Shown piece by piece: positions 25,521-34,215 of a stretch of DNA of 64,000 nt (positions within the stretch are counted from its first letter, which is position 1; each line of letters opens with the position of its first letter). The DNA comes from CAZOEL01 sp964578835 (GTDB lineage Bacteria > Desulfobacterota > Syntrophobacteria > Syntrophobacterales > Syntrophobacteraceae), in assembly GCA_964578835.1 (NCBI GenBank), contig CAZOEL010000002.1:62001-126000 (forward strand), written 5' to 3'. The translations under genes were made by a program, and so were the position numbers. The notes below the pieces were generated by a model that was given only the letters and a program-made list of their open reading frames with translations, made no database searches and had not been told where the DNA came from.

Positions 25521-28109
25521 TTACTGCTGTTGTTGTTCTTCTTCAGCGGCTCTTCTCTTTCTTCTTTCGCCCTGTTGGCCTTGTTCCCTCTGAGCGTTCT
25601 GACGTCTCATTTGCTGCTCCGCATTGGGCTGCGACTCTCTGCCGGCTGCTTCACGCATTTGCCTACGCTCCTGTCTTTCTTGCCGCTCCATCATCCTGTT
25701 TTGCTGAGACAGACCTTCGTCGGCTCGTTGAGGAGACATTTCTTGTCGTCGCTGCATTCTGCGCTCCTGAGAATCAATCCGGCTTTGAGGCGCCGGCGCC
25801 TGCTCAAGCTCTCTCTGCTGCCTTTGTTCTCTTTGGAGCTGCCTTCTTTGCTGTNNNNNNNNNNNNNNNNNNNNNNNNNNNNNNNNNNNNNNNNNNNNNN
25901 NNNNNNNNNNNNNNNNNNNNNNNNNNNNNNNNNNNNNNNNNNNNNNNNNNNNNNTTTCCTCATTTTGCATCTGAGGCTCGCGAGGCTGCTCAAGCTCTTT
26001 TTGCTGCCTTTGTTCTCTTTGGAGCTGCCTTCTTTGCTGTCTTTCCTCATTTTGCATCTGAGGCTCGCGAGGCTGCTCAAGCTCTTTTTGCTGCCTCTGT
26101 TCTCTTTGGAGCTGCCTTCTTTGCTGTCTCTCCTCTGAAGGGTTCTGAGGTCCCTGTCCCTGCTCGAGCTCCCGCTGCTGTTTCTGTTCCCGCTGGAGCT
26201 GTCTTTTCTGCTGTCTTTCCTCTGAAGGGCTTTGAGGCCCCTGTCCCTGCTCGAGCTCCCGCTGCTCTTTTCGCTCTCTTTGAAGCTCTCGTCTCTTAAG
26301 CCTTTCTTCGGAGGGGCTCTGCGGCTCCTGTCCTTGCTCGAGTCCTTGACGGCCTCCTCTGCGTTCCTGTCTTTTTTCCTCGAGCTGGAGTTTACGTTCC
26401 TCAAGCCGCTGCTGCCTATCTAACCTTTGCTGCTCTCTTGGCTTGAGCTCGCGCTCGGGAGCGTCAGGCCCTCTTTGTGGTCCCCGTGGGCCAATTTCAC
26501 TCTTGACGGGTCTTGCTTTTTCTCGGGCCTTGATCGGCTTTTCCTGGAATTTCACTTCAGAAACGGGCGCATTGATCTTATCCTGCGGAACGAGCTTGTT
26601 GCGGACCCTTGGCTTCTCAATGCGAGCCGATTCTACAGGTCTCGCAACCTTCACTCGCCGAATGTTTTGTTCGATGTCGGCGGCTCGCACCCTTTGCTGA
26701 CGCTGCGAAATTCTCTGGTTGCGATCGATTCGGTCGATCACGATTCTATGCGGTTTTTGTCTGACCTCCACGTTCCTGAAGTTGTATCGTTCTCTGATGT
26801 GGCTGTAGTTCCGGACGACGTGGTTATTGATTATCGGCGCGGGCCGGTAGTTGTTGATAATTGTCGTATGGTTTATGTTGGTGACTCTGACCGATGTGTA
26901 ATTGGGCACCCGGTAAAGATCTCTGTGTCCGATTACTATGGCGTGGTTGACGTATCGGTAATTGCCGATATTGATGTTGACGTTTCCGACGTTGACACTG
27001 CCGACGACAACCGATCTCGGTCCCCAGCGATAATGTGAATAGTAGGGCTCGTAAGGGGCCAAGGGCACCCAGCCGATATGATCCTGAGTGTGTATCCATG
27101 ATACTCGTCCGGGATACCAGCCGAAACCGATGCTAACCACCGGTCTGGCTGCAACCACCGCCACAGGACGGTACACGGGTGGAGCCCAGTACCAGTATCT
27201 GCTGCTGTCAACATAAACCCAGCTCCCGTAATGATGCGTCACGTAGCCAAAAGGTTCGTTGGGAACCCAGCATTGATCGCCATGATAGGTTGTCCATCTT
27301 CCTACGCTGTAGGGGCTCCATCCACTGCTGACCCTTGTGGGACGCCACAGCCTGCGTCGCTCTCCTTCGTATTCGACGGATTCCCACTCGCCGTTTTCTT
27401 CCAGAGCATACGAATCATCTTCAAGTTGAGGCGGCAAGTACCGAACCGAATCCCCTTTGACCTGGAGCCTTTTTCCCCAAAGATCGTCCCTGGTGTCGTT
27501 CCAGGAGTCCCAATCGGCGTCCACATTGCCTTCGCCCGAGGTAACGGTTCGGCTGTCGGCTATGACGGAGGAAGATCCTGCGATAACTTCGTATTTTGCA
27601 TTATCGGCGTCATGGACATAATTTACGCTTCCCTTGAGAGAGAGCACCTCGATGGATTCCTCTCCCACGTAAACGTCGAAAATCGCGCCCGCTTCTGCAA
27701 CGACGTATCCGAAAGGCGTTGTAGCCTTGATGACCGTGTTGCTGCTCTTGTTGTAGAAGCGCGCGATGCCTGAACCCACGTCGACTTCCGTCACATCCTC
27801 ATCCAGAGCAATCGCCTGAACCTGGGTGCTGCCGTCAATCCTGAGCCACGTGTTGTTGGGGATGATGATCTCCGCTCTTGCATCTTTGTCCGAGTAAAGC
27901 GCATCATCGAGGCCGAAAGGCGCATCCTCAATGGTTGCGACCCAGTCCTTTTCGTCGGGCACATAGCGCAGCAGCTCCCCGTCCACATGCGAAATGCGTC
28001 CCACAATGGTTACTTGCTCAGATTCCTGCTGCGATTGTGGCAAGGCCACTGGAACCGCAATGAAAAACAGGACAAATGTCAACCACAGCGACTTCTTGAT
28101 CCTTCCCAT
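25521..28109 (-). CDS. FecR-domain protein with Trp/Tyr-rich domain and 29-residue repeats (contains scaffold gap)
   Basis: About 862 codons including a 100-N gap, so the true length is unknown. Order: signal peptide (MGRIKKSLWLTFVLFFIAVPVALP); FecR-like beta domain (about 60-190); a domain of W/Y/P/G-rich phrases such as GRWTTYHGDQCWVPNEPFG and HIGWVPLAPYEPYY, like the DUF6600-type domain; an Arg/Asn/Ile-rich part; then a C-terminal Gln/Arg/Glu-rich array. Each repeat is LEQ-x6-9 followed by EERQQRRQLQREQRQQ. ATG 28109 has AAGGAG upstream. It is likely a surface or periplasmic protein; the tail may form long charged helices. Confidence 0.75.
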   Translation of the reverse strand: MGRIKKSLWLTFVLFFIAVPVALPQSQQESEQVTIVGRISHVDGELLRYVPDEKDWVATIEDAPFGLDDALYSDKDARAEIIIPNNTWLRIDGSTQVQAIALDEDVTEVDVGSGIARFYNKSSNTVIKATTPFGYVVAEAGAIFDVYVGEESIEVLSLKGSVNYVHDADNAKYEVIAGSSSVIADSRTVTSGEGNVDADWDSWNDTRDDLWGKRLQVKGDSVRYLPPQLEDDSYALEENGEWESVEYEGERRRLWRPTRVSSGWSPYSVGRWTTYHGDQCWVPNEPFGYVTHHYGSWVYVDSSRYWYWAPPVYRPVAVVAARPVVSIGFGWYPGRVSWIHTQDHIGWVPLAPYEPYYSHYRWGPRSVVVGSVNVGNVNINIGNYRYVNHAIVIGHRDLYRVPNYTSVRVTNINHTTIINNYRPAPIINNHVVRNYSHIRERYNFRNVEVRQKPHRIVIDRIDRNQRISQRQQRVRAADIEQNIRRVKVARPVESARIEKPRVRNKLVPQDKINAPVSEVKFQEKPIKAREKARPVKSEIGPRGPQRGPDAPERELKPREQQRLDRQQRLEERKLQLEEKRQERRGGRQGLEQGQEPQSPSEERLKRRELQRERKEQRELEQGQGPQSPSEERQQKRQLQREQKQQRELEQGQGPQNPSEERQQRRQLQREQRQQKELEQPREPQMQNEERQQRRQLQREQRQQKELEQPREPQMQNEEXXXXXXXXXXXXXXXXXXXXXXXXXXXXXXXXXXQQRRQLQREQRQQRELEQAPAPQSRIDSQERRMQRRQEMSPQRADEGLSQQNRMMERQERQERRQMREAAGRESQPNAEQQMRRQNAQREQGQQGERRKRRAAEEEQQQQ
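25790..26342 (-). repeat. 87-bp tandem repeat array inside the FecR-type gene
   Basis: Complete units are 29 codons (87 bp): LEQGQEPQSPSEER.., LEQGQGPQSPSEER.., LEQGQGPQNPSEER.., LEQPREPQMQNEER.. and a further copy beginning LEQPREPQMQNEE before the gap. Two adjacent LEQPREPQMQNEE units are near identical at DNA level. The array continues on the far side of the gap (QQRRQLQREQRQQRE, LEQAPAPQ), so the copy number is unresolved. Confidence 0.85.
25855..25954. other. Assembly gap of exactly 100 N
   Basis: A fixed-size gap inside the 87-bp tandem repeats; its true length is unknown. It is best explained by repeat collapse during assembly. Confidence 0.95.
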
Positions 28110-28915
28110 TTTGTCTCCTTGATAAGTAAAAAGCGTATAATACCCCACAATTGTAGCCTTGCGCTTGTCTCTCCGCCAACTCGAAAAATTTGGGCGCACC
28201 GGAAAATAAAGCAAAATTACCATACTAGGCCGTAACTTTCGCTTTCCTTCTACTATATATACCCATAACCGATCTGGTCACAAATGAACACTGTACCCGT
28301 CCCGGATCGATCTGCTTGCGCAACGCTGAGAAAGAGGGAATCGTAACCGCTGCGCCGGTCCTCATTCTTTGAAGGAGGTGCGGCGATAGAGAGCAATATC
28401 CGTTCCAAGGATTCTATCTGCCTAATTTCAATGGATATGGGGGAAATGATGATCGATGACAGCTCTTTGGCGCTATCTCGAAAAGAGAGCAATTACATTT
28501 TATGCACATTTTTTTGACATATGGTTACGATTATTGCGCTGATCAATTGCTGTTGATGATCTAAGCACCCGAGCACATATTTTCGAACACTCCTAGGTCA
28601 TACCGGCAGTCTCCCGGCTTCAAGCCTGCCGGTATGACGCAAAAGCATGCGCTATCCAAAATATTCGAAAACTAATGTATGGGTGCTCAACTTTTCTGCG
28701 CTTTTCTTGAGACGCGGGTTTATTGGTTCTTCTATCTATCTTAGGCAGACGGCTCAAGCTTCGGCAAGCTGCCTCAGACCGGAGCGCAAATAACAATTTG
28801 ATCTAAGGAGATTTTTTTTGTAGAAAAAAGGATTCCTGGAGAGGTATTGGGCCTGTGATCTAGCTGGCTCAGGCGGGGTGAAGGGGTTTTCCTGTGAGCT
28901 TGGAAAGGATGGGCT
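28110..28915. other. Intergenic region upstream of the FecR-type gene and carbonic anhydrase
   Basis: About 800 bp, the divergent region for two genes. It includes the repeat at 28562-28689. A 79-codon minus-strand frame (28253-28492) lacks a ribosome-binding site and is not called. Confidence 0.4.
28562..28689. repeat. MITE-like repeat family 5
   Basis: The outer inverted arms are TAAGCACCC..CATATTTTCGAA on the left and TTCGAAAACTAATG..GGGTGCTCA on the right. The core is a perfect palindrome: GTCATACCGGCAG (28597-28609) and CTGCCGGTATGAC (28626-28638). The left border phrase ATGATCTAAGCACC also occurs at about 45332-45345 without the rest. Confidence 0.7.
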
Positions 28916-29635
28916 ATGAGAATGATGAGGGGACGTTTTCTGTTTACGGTTTTGGCCGCTTCGGTTGTTTTTACGACTTTCGCTTTTGCTTCGAGCGCCG
29001 GACCCGGCATATCGCCGGATGAAGCGATGGAAAAGCTCAAAGAGGGGAATGCCCGCTTTACCGCCGGGAACTTGAAACATCCCAATCAGGACCAGGATAG
29101 AAGAAGCCTTACGGCATCCAAAGGCCAGCAGCCTTTTGCTACCGTTCTGAGCTGCTCCGATTCCAGGGTTCCCGTGGAAATACTCTTTGACAGCGGAATC
29201 GGCGACATATTCGTAATCCGCGTGGCCGGCAATGTAGTGGATACAGATGAAAACGGCTCCATCGAGTACGGGGTGGATCATCTCGGCACGCCCGTTATGG
29301 TGGTTTTGGGGCATACCCGTTGCGGGGCATGCACTGCTGTCGTCCAAAAGGCTGAAGTTCACGGAAACATTCCGCCTCTTGTGGACAACATACAGCCGGC
29401 CGTGGATAGAGTTAAAACGAAGAATCCGGAGCTCAGCGGGGATGAGCTTATTTCAGAGGTTACTAAAGCCAATGTTTGGATCGCAATGGAAGATCTCTTC
29501 AAGAACAGCGAGACAGTCCGAAACAGAGTCAACGCCGGCCAGGTCAAGGTCGTTGGCGCTTTCTACGACATTGACAGCGGCAAGGTCGAATGGATGGGAA
29601 GTCATCCGGAGCAGGATAAGCTGATCGTCAAGTAG
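28916..29635 (+). CDS. Exported beta-carbonic anhydrase
   Basis: 239 aa. It catalyses CO2 hydration. Zinc ligands and active-site residues of the beta class are present: C80 with D82 and R84 (CSDSR), then H133 and C136 (HTRCGAC). A signal peptide (MRGRFLFTVLAASVVFTTFAFASS) puts it in the periplasm, unlike most beta enzymes, which are cytoplasmic. The mature length (about 212 aa) is typical. AAAGGA precedes the ATG; a second in-frame ATG at 28922 is possible. It is followed 38 bp later by a gene for an unidentified protein. Confidence 0.93.
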   Translation: MRMMRGRFLFTVLAASVVFTTFAFASSAGPGISPDEAMEKLKEGNARFTAGNLKHPNQDQDRRSLTASKGQQPFATVLSCSDSRVPVEILFDSGIGDIFVIRVAGNVVDTDENGSIEYGVDHLGTPVMVVLGHTRCGACTAVVQKAEVHGNIPPLVDNIQPAVDRVKTKNPELSGDELISEVTKANVWIAMEDLFKNSETVRNRVNAGQVKVVGAFYDIDSGKVEWMGSHPEQDKLIVK

Positions 29636-29673
29636 TATAGTGCTGCAACCACTGAACGAGGTGATTCGGGAGA

Positions 29674-30249
29674 TTGAGTAGCTTTAGCGATACAAAAGAA
29701 CATGTGGGAAAGATTGAGAGGGCTCCTTTCGAGCTTGAGGAGATAGCCGTGCTGAGGCAATCCATCGAGATAGCAGAGGAGCTCATCAGTAATTTCTATA
29801 AACTTTCCACCTCCGAGTGGAAGCGCTACCGCTATGACATTCAGTCCCTCAAGGATCTCAGCGAGGAAGAGATTACGGATGTGGCTTTCGCCCAGATTCA
29901 CCGATATTTGCGACATCCCCAGCATCGCATGCGCGGAAGCGAGCCGAGCGATTTTTTTAAGATTTGCCTCCAAGACCATGTGATCCGGAACGCGCTCAGG
30001 CGAGATGCTCACATCCAGCTGCCGGCCTTGGCCGTGTACATTGTGACTCACGAGCTCATTCATGTGGTGCGCTTCGCAAGATTTGTGCAACGCTTCGTCG
30101 CCACGCAGAACGAACGGGATGCCGAAGAGGGTAGGGTGCATGCTCTCACCTACACTCTTCTTCAGAACTGTAAGATCAGAGGCCTTCCCGAAGTGCTCAT
30201 GGCCTTCAAGGACTGCCGCAATATGGAAACTTTCATCGGTCCTCCATGA
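29674..30249 (+). CDS. Putative zinc metalloprotease-like protein
   Basis: 191 aa, family not recognised. The chain is cytosolic, with no signal peptide. It carries HELIH (H126, E127, H130), the zincin core, in a helix-forming stretch THELIHVVRFARFVQRF. A following ATQNERDAEEGRVHALTYTLL could supply a third ligand (E or H). It lacks other landmarks of known peptidase families, so activity is an inference. Start TTG 29674 has GAGGTGA at 9 nt. It follows the carbonic anhydrase by 38 bp and precedes gatC by 95 bp on the same strand. Confidence 0.6.
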   Translation: MSSFSDTKEHVGKIERAPFELEEIAVLRQSIEIAEELISNFYKLSTSEWKRYRYDIQSLKDLSEEEITDVAFAQIHRYLRHPQHRMRGSEPSDFFKICLQDHVIRNALRRDAHIQLPALAVYIVTHELIHVVRFARFVQRFVATQNERDAEEGRVHALTYTLLQNCKIRGLPEVLMAFKDCRNMETFIGPP

Positions 30250-30344
30250 GGAACGGGAATGTTCGCTTGTTGGGGCGCACATACTATTAGGCGCCCCGCA
30301 GAGAGCCGGCGAGTGGGATAATCCAGACTATTAAGGTTGTGACA

Positions 30345-30635
30345 ATGAGAGAAAAAATCAACAGAGAAGAGGTTCGCCATGTCGCGCAGCTTGCGCGATT
30401 GGAGCTGTCCGATGAGGAGGAGCTTCGCATGACCGAACAGATGAATCAGATACTGGGCTATATGGATAAGCTCAACGAGCTCGATACCGCTGACATCCCC
30501 GCCATGACGCATGCCATTCAGCTGGAAAATGTGTTCAGAGTCGATGAGGCTTCAGAGTCGCTGGATCGTGAAAAGGCCTTGTCTAATGCTCCCGAAAGCG
30601 ATGGGGTGAGCTTTCTGGTCCCGAAGGTCATCTGA
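30345..30635 (+). CDS. gatC: Asp/Glu-tRNA amidotransferase subunit C
   Basis: 96 aa, the short helical GatC subunit that stabilises GatAB. The core REEVRHVAQLARLELSDEEE with the later LDTADIPAMTHAIQLENVFRVDE is typical. The GatCAB complex converts Glu-tRNA(Gln) or Asp-tRNA(Asn) to the amidated forms. Start ATG 30345 has AAGG at 8 nt; a GTG at 30339 is too close to it. It is 23 bp from gatA. gatB does not follow within the window. Confidence 0.94.
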   Translation: MREKINREEVRHVAQLARLELSDEEELRMTEQMNQILGYMDKLNELDTADIPAMTHAIQLENVFRVDEASESLDREKALSNAPESDGVSFLVPKVI

Positions 30636-30658
30636 TAAAAGAGAAGAGGTTGTCGGAT

Positions 30659-32125
30659 ATGGATCTCCATTCGTTGACAATCCATGAGCTCCATGGATTG
30701 CTTGCGCGAAAAGAAGTGAGCGCCGCTGAAGTCGTAACGAGCTTTCTTAAACGGATTAAATCGGTAGATTCCGAGCTGCATGCTTATCTGATGGTGCTTG
30801 GCGAGGAAGCGTTGACGGAAGCCAGAGAATTCGATAGTGGTCGGAAGGATCTGGGCAAGCTTCCGCTTGCCGCGATTCCCCTCGCAATCAAGGATGTCAT
30901 TTGCACAAAGGGATTCCGAACCACATGCGCCTCTCGCATTTTGGCAAACTTCGTTCCTCCATATGATGGAACGGTTGTCGAGCTGCTTAAGAATGCCGGA
31001 GCGATTTTTGTCGGAAAGACCAACATGGATGAGTTCGCCATGGGCTCTTCCAACGAGAATTCCGGATTTGGCGCGACTCGCAATCCGTGGGACCCGCAAC
31101 GGGTGCCGGGAGGATCTAGCGGCGGGTCGGCTGCGGCCGTGGCGGCGGACCTTTGCGCCGGGGCTCTGGGAACGGACACGGGAGGCTCGATTCGTCAGCC
31201 CGCTTCCTTTTGCGGAGTGGTTGGCCTCAAGCCCACTTACGGGAGAGTATCGCGCTTCGGGCTCGTAGCCTTTGCTTCATCGCTCGATCAAATTGGTCCT
31301 ATCGCCAAGGATGTGGAAGATGCCGCCATTTTGCTGCAGGCGATAGCGGGCTATGATAGAAGGGACTCCACCTCGGTGGATCTACCCGTTCCGAATTATT
31401 GCGAGGCCATGCGAAAGCCCATGAAAGGCCTGCGTCTGGGAATCCCGAAAGAATACTTCATCGAGGGCATGCATCCGGAGGTGTCTTCGGTCGTCCAGAA
31501 AGCGATAAAAACCTGCGAGGAAGCCGGGGCTCTGATTCAGGAAGTGTCCCTTCCTCATACCGAATATGGCGTCGCCGCCTACTACATCACTGCGCCGGCC
31601 GAGGCCTGCTCGAATCTCGCCCGCTATGACGGCGTGAAATATGGACTCAGGGATGCGGATGCGAAGGACCTCATGTCCATGTATTGCCGGAGCCGCTCAA
31701 AGGGGTTCGGCGCGGAAGTGAAGCGCCGCATCATGCTTGGCGCATACGTGCTTTCGGCGGGCTACTATGATGCATACTACAAGAAGGCTTCACAGGTGAG
31801 GACCCTCATTAGGCAGGACTTTGCGGACGCATTCGAACAGTGCGACGCGCTCCTCGCCCCCGTGGCCCCTATCCCGGCTTTCAAAATCGGCGAGAAGTCG
31901 GACGATCCCCTGCAAATGTACCTGAGCGATGTCTTCACCCTGCCCGCAAGCCTTGCGGGAATTCCGGGCATCTCAGTCCCATGCGGCTTCTCTTCTGAAG
32001 GACTCCCAATCGGCCTTCAGATATTGGGCGCCCATTTTAGGGAAGAGATGATCCTCCGGATAGCCTATCAGTTCGAACAGGCGACGGACTTTCATCGAAT
32101 GAAACCCAAGCCCTTGAAAGGCTGA
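30659..32125 (+). CDS. gatA: Asp/Glu-tRNA amidotransferase subunit A
   Basis: 488 aa, the glutaminase subunit, an amidase-signature enzyme. It releases ammonia from glutamine for use by GatB. The Ser-cisSer-Lys triad is K78 (AIKDV), S153 (GGSSGGS) and S177 (TGGSIRQP), matching the usual spacing. Start ATG 30659 has AGAGG 9 nt upstream, whereas a TTG at 30650 touches that site. gatC is just upstream; the gene ends at a repeat and is convergent with glgC. The gatB subunit must be elsewhere. Confidence 0.96.
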   Translation: MDLHSLTIHELHGLLARKEVSAAEVVTSFLKRIKSVDSELHAYLMVLGEEALTEAREFDSGRKDLGKLPLAAIPLAIKDVICTKGFRTTCASRILANFVPPYDGTVVELLKNAGAIFVGKTNMDEFAMGSSNENSGFGATRNPWDPQRVPGGSSGGSAAAVAADLCAGALGTDTGGSIRQPASFCGVVGLKPTYGRVSRFGLVAFASSLDQIGPIAKDVEDAAILLQAIAGYDRRDSTSVDLPVPNYCEAMRKPMKGLRLGIPKEYFIEGMHPEVSSVVQKAIKTCEEAGALIQEVSLPHTEYGVAAYYITAPAEACSNLARYDGVKYGLRDADAKDLMSMYCRSRSKGFGAEVKRRIMLGAYVLSAGYYDAYYKKASQVRTLIRQDFADAFEQCDALLAPVAPIPAFKIGEKSDDPLQMYLSDVFTLPASLAGIPGISVPCGFSSEGLPIGLQILGAHFREEMILRIAYQFEQATDFHRMKPKPLKG

Positions 32126-32139
32126 TTGTGGCGACTTGT

Positions 32140-32262
32140 TGTGATGCTCGATACCGGCTGCTGTGACCCTCAATAAGAAAGCCCAGATCCGACTTGCCTT
32201 GCATTCATGGACAAAGAGCGCCGGCATCGGATTATCCGGCATCCGGTATCGAGCATCCAACA
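32140..32262. repeat. Inverted-repeat element family 6
   Basis: A perfect 15-bp inverted pair, GATGCTCGATACCGG (32143-32157) and CCGGTATCGAGCATC (32243-32257), with weaker flanking complementarity and a GCCGGCATCGGATTATCCGGC core. It fills the space between the convergent gatA and glgC genes. It is small and non-coding, so it is likely a dispersed REP or MITE-like element. Confidence 0.7.
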
Positions 32263-32266
32263 CGCT

Positions 32267-33544
32267 CTAAGGCTTAAAATATCCTTTGGGAACAACCACG
32301 ATTCCTCTGGGCGTTACTTCGAATCTTTTGCGATCCTCCTGGGGGTCTATTCCGATATGGGTGTTGGGGGGGATTATATTCGACTTGTCGATGATGGCTT
32401 TCTTTATCCTGCAGGAGCGGCCTATCTCGACGTCGTCCAGCACCACCGATTCATCGACTACAGCCCAACTGCGCACCATCACATTGTAGCCGAGAACCGA
32501 GCTCCGGACTGTGCCTCCACTGATGATGCATCCCGGAGCAACGAGAGAATCGACCGCGGAGCCTACGCGAGGAGGCTTCCCGTCCGGTTCGTTGAAGATG
32601 AACTTTGCCGGCGGATATTGTCTTTGAAACGTTCGGATCGGCCAGAGGTTTCCGTATAGATTGAAGAAAGGATCTACTCCGGTCAGGTCCATGTTGGCGT
32701 TCCAGTAGGCGTCCAACGTTCCGACATCTCTCCAGTATTGGGAGTCTTTGGCGTTTTCTGTCAGCCTGAGGGTGCTTTCCCCTTCCTCCGGGTCCACTAC
32801 CCGGATGTATTCCCGTATTTTGTTCAGGCGCCTGTATGGATAGGCAATCACCTTGAGCTCGTCGATGAATTTGGGAATGATATCCCCGCCGAAGTCGTCA
32901 TAGGTGGTCTTGTTGAGGAGATCCAAAAGAACTTCTGTTCGGAAAAGGTAGATGCCCATGGAGGCGAGGCAGCGGTCGGGATCGTCGGGAATGGGCTTGG
33001 GATCCTTTGGCTTTTCCGCCCATGAGCGAATGCGAAAGTCATTGTCCACGGCCGCGATTCCAAATGACGAGCCCTGGCTCAGATCGACTTCGAGCAAGCC
33101 AATGGTGATGTCGGCTTCATTCTGCTCATGATATTGCCGGAAGGCGGAATAGTCCATTTTGTAAACATGATCGCCTGAAAGGATCAGCACATAGCGAGGA
33201 CGATCGCGCTCTATCAGGTAGAGGTTCTGCCTCACGCAGTCGGCGGTTCCTCTGTACCACTCGGTTCCGAGACGCTGTTGAGGGGCTGCGATGCGCAGGT
33301 AGTGGCCCAGATCGTTGGAAAATATATTCCAGCCTTCTTCGATGTGGTCCACCATGGACTGGGATTTGTATTGGGGAAAGAGGAGAATTTTGTATATTTG
33401 AGAATTGATGCAGTTGCTCAGCGGGATGTCGATAAGGCGATAGATTCCGCCGAACGGCACCGCGGGCTTCGATCTGTCCTGCGTCAGTGGCATGAGGCGC
33501 TGTCCGCGGCCGCCTGCCATGATGACGGTGAGCACGTCTTTCAT
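32267..33544 (-). CDS. glgC: Glucose-1-phosphate adenylyltransferase
   Basis: 425 aa. It makes ADP-glucose from ATP and glucose-1-phosphate, the committed step of bacterial glycogen synthesis. The N-terminal pyrophosphorylase signature is MAGGRGQRLMPLTQDRSKPAVPFGG, followed by LSNCINS, GTADCVRQN, LSGDHVYKMDY, and the sugar-phosphate segment EKPKDP. A left-handed beta-helix C terminus (GGTVRSSVLGYNVMV.., ESVVLDDVEIG) provides the allosteric domain. ATG 33544 has GGAGGGG in front. It follows tlpA on the same strand with a 122-bp space. Confidence 0.96.
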   Translation of the reverse strand: MKDVLTVIMAGGRGQRLMPLTQDRSKPAVPFGGIYRLIDIPLSNCINSQIYKILLFPQYKSQSMVDHIEEGWNIFSNDLGHYLRIAAPQQRLGTEWYRGTADCVRQNLYLIERDRPRYVLILSGDHVYKMDYSAFRQYHEQNEADITIGLLEVDLSQGSSFGIAAVDNDFRIRSWAEKPKDPKPIPDDPDRCLASMGIYLFRTEVLLDLLNKTTYDDFGGDIIPKFIDELKVIAYPYRRLNKIREYIRVVDPEEGESTLRLTENAKDSQYWRDVGTLDAYWNANMDLTGVDPFFNLYGNLWPIRTFQRQYPPAKFIFNEPDGKPPRVGSAVDSLVAPGCIISGGTVRSSVLGYNVMVRSWAVVDESVVLDDVEIGRSCRIKKAIIDKSNIIPPNTHIGIDPQEDRKRFEVTPRGIVVVPKGYFKP

Positions 33545-33666
33545 TATTCACCCCTCCTGATTGGGCTGTTCATGCCACAATCCGTGGAGAGCGAGGAGGG
33601 GAAAAGCTTCTCGAGATTGTTCGACCGGCTTTTCCCGACCCCGCCCCATCGTCTATTGTGATGCGC

Positions 33667-34215
33667 TTATTTCAAATATTCCATGGGGTCGGCTGGAAGG
33701 GTGTTCCCGTAGTAGGCGATCTTTCCCTCTTTGTCTACGATTACATACGTGGGTATGCCTTGAATCTGGTAGGTCATGGAAACTTTGCTGCTTTCGTCGT
33801 AGAGGATAGGGTAGGGGGCCGGATGCCCTTTCAGGAATCTTTGCACCTTTTCAAGAGAATCTCCCTTGCCCACATTGATTCCGAGCATCTCGAGATCTTG
33901 GGTGGGGATTTTCTCGCGAAGCTTGGCGATTTGGGGCTTCGCCTTGACGCAGTAATCACACCACGTCGCCCAGAAGTAGAGGAAAACAGGCTTGTTGCCT
34001 TTGAACTGACTCAATTTGACCGTTGCGCCCTCGGTGTCTTTGAGCTCGAATTCAGCTGCCTGCTTGCTTCCCGAGGTCAGAGCGGCAAGGATTATTCTGT
34101 CCTGCTGGTAATCCGAAGCCTGAGAGATGGAGCTCCCGGCCCACAGCAGCTGGGAGCCGATTATAAGCGCTATGAAGAGTCGAGCGAATTTACGGGGGTT
34201 CGTGCCTGAGTTCAT
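33667..34215 (-). CDS. TlpA/ResA-like periplasmic thioredoxin
   Basis: 182 aa. An N-terminal signal anchor (ARLFIALIIGSQLLWAGSSI) is followed by a thioredoxin fold with the redox pair C86/C89 in WCDYC and a cis-Pro segment IQGIPTYVIVDKEGKI. It probably reduces disulfides outside the cytoplasm, for example in apocytochrome c or other substrates. Its ATG overlaps the stop of the CcdA-like gene as ATGA, so the two are co-translated; the membrane partner can feed it electrons. The upstream TTG at 34221 is less likely. Confidence 0.9.
   Translation of the reverse strand: MNSGTNPRKFARLFIALIIGSQLLWAGSSISQASDYQQDRIILAALTSGSKQAAEFELKDTEGATVKLSQFKGNKPVFLYFWATWCDYCVKAKPQIAKLREKIPTQDLEMLGINVGKGDSLEKVQRFLKGHPAPYPILYDESSKVSMTYQIQGIPTYVIVDKEGKIAYYGNTLPADPMEYLK

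Noticed and set aside
25329..26138. Leucine/serine-rich plus-strand frame across the N gap
   Set aside because: It is the antisense of the Q/R/E repeat array and runs through an arbitrary gap.
28253..28492. 79-codon minus-strand frame
   Set aside because: No ribosome-binding site, no signal or domain, and atypical composition.
28512..28545. TTGACA promoter candidate
   Set aside because: The -35 is good, but no -10 lies at an acceptable distance.
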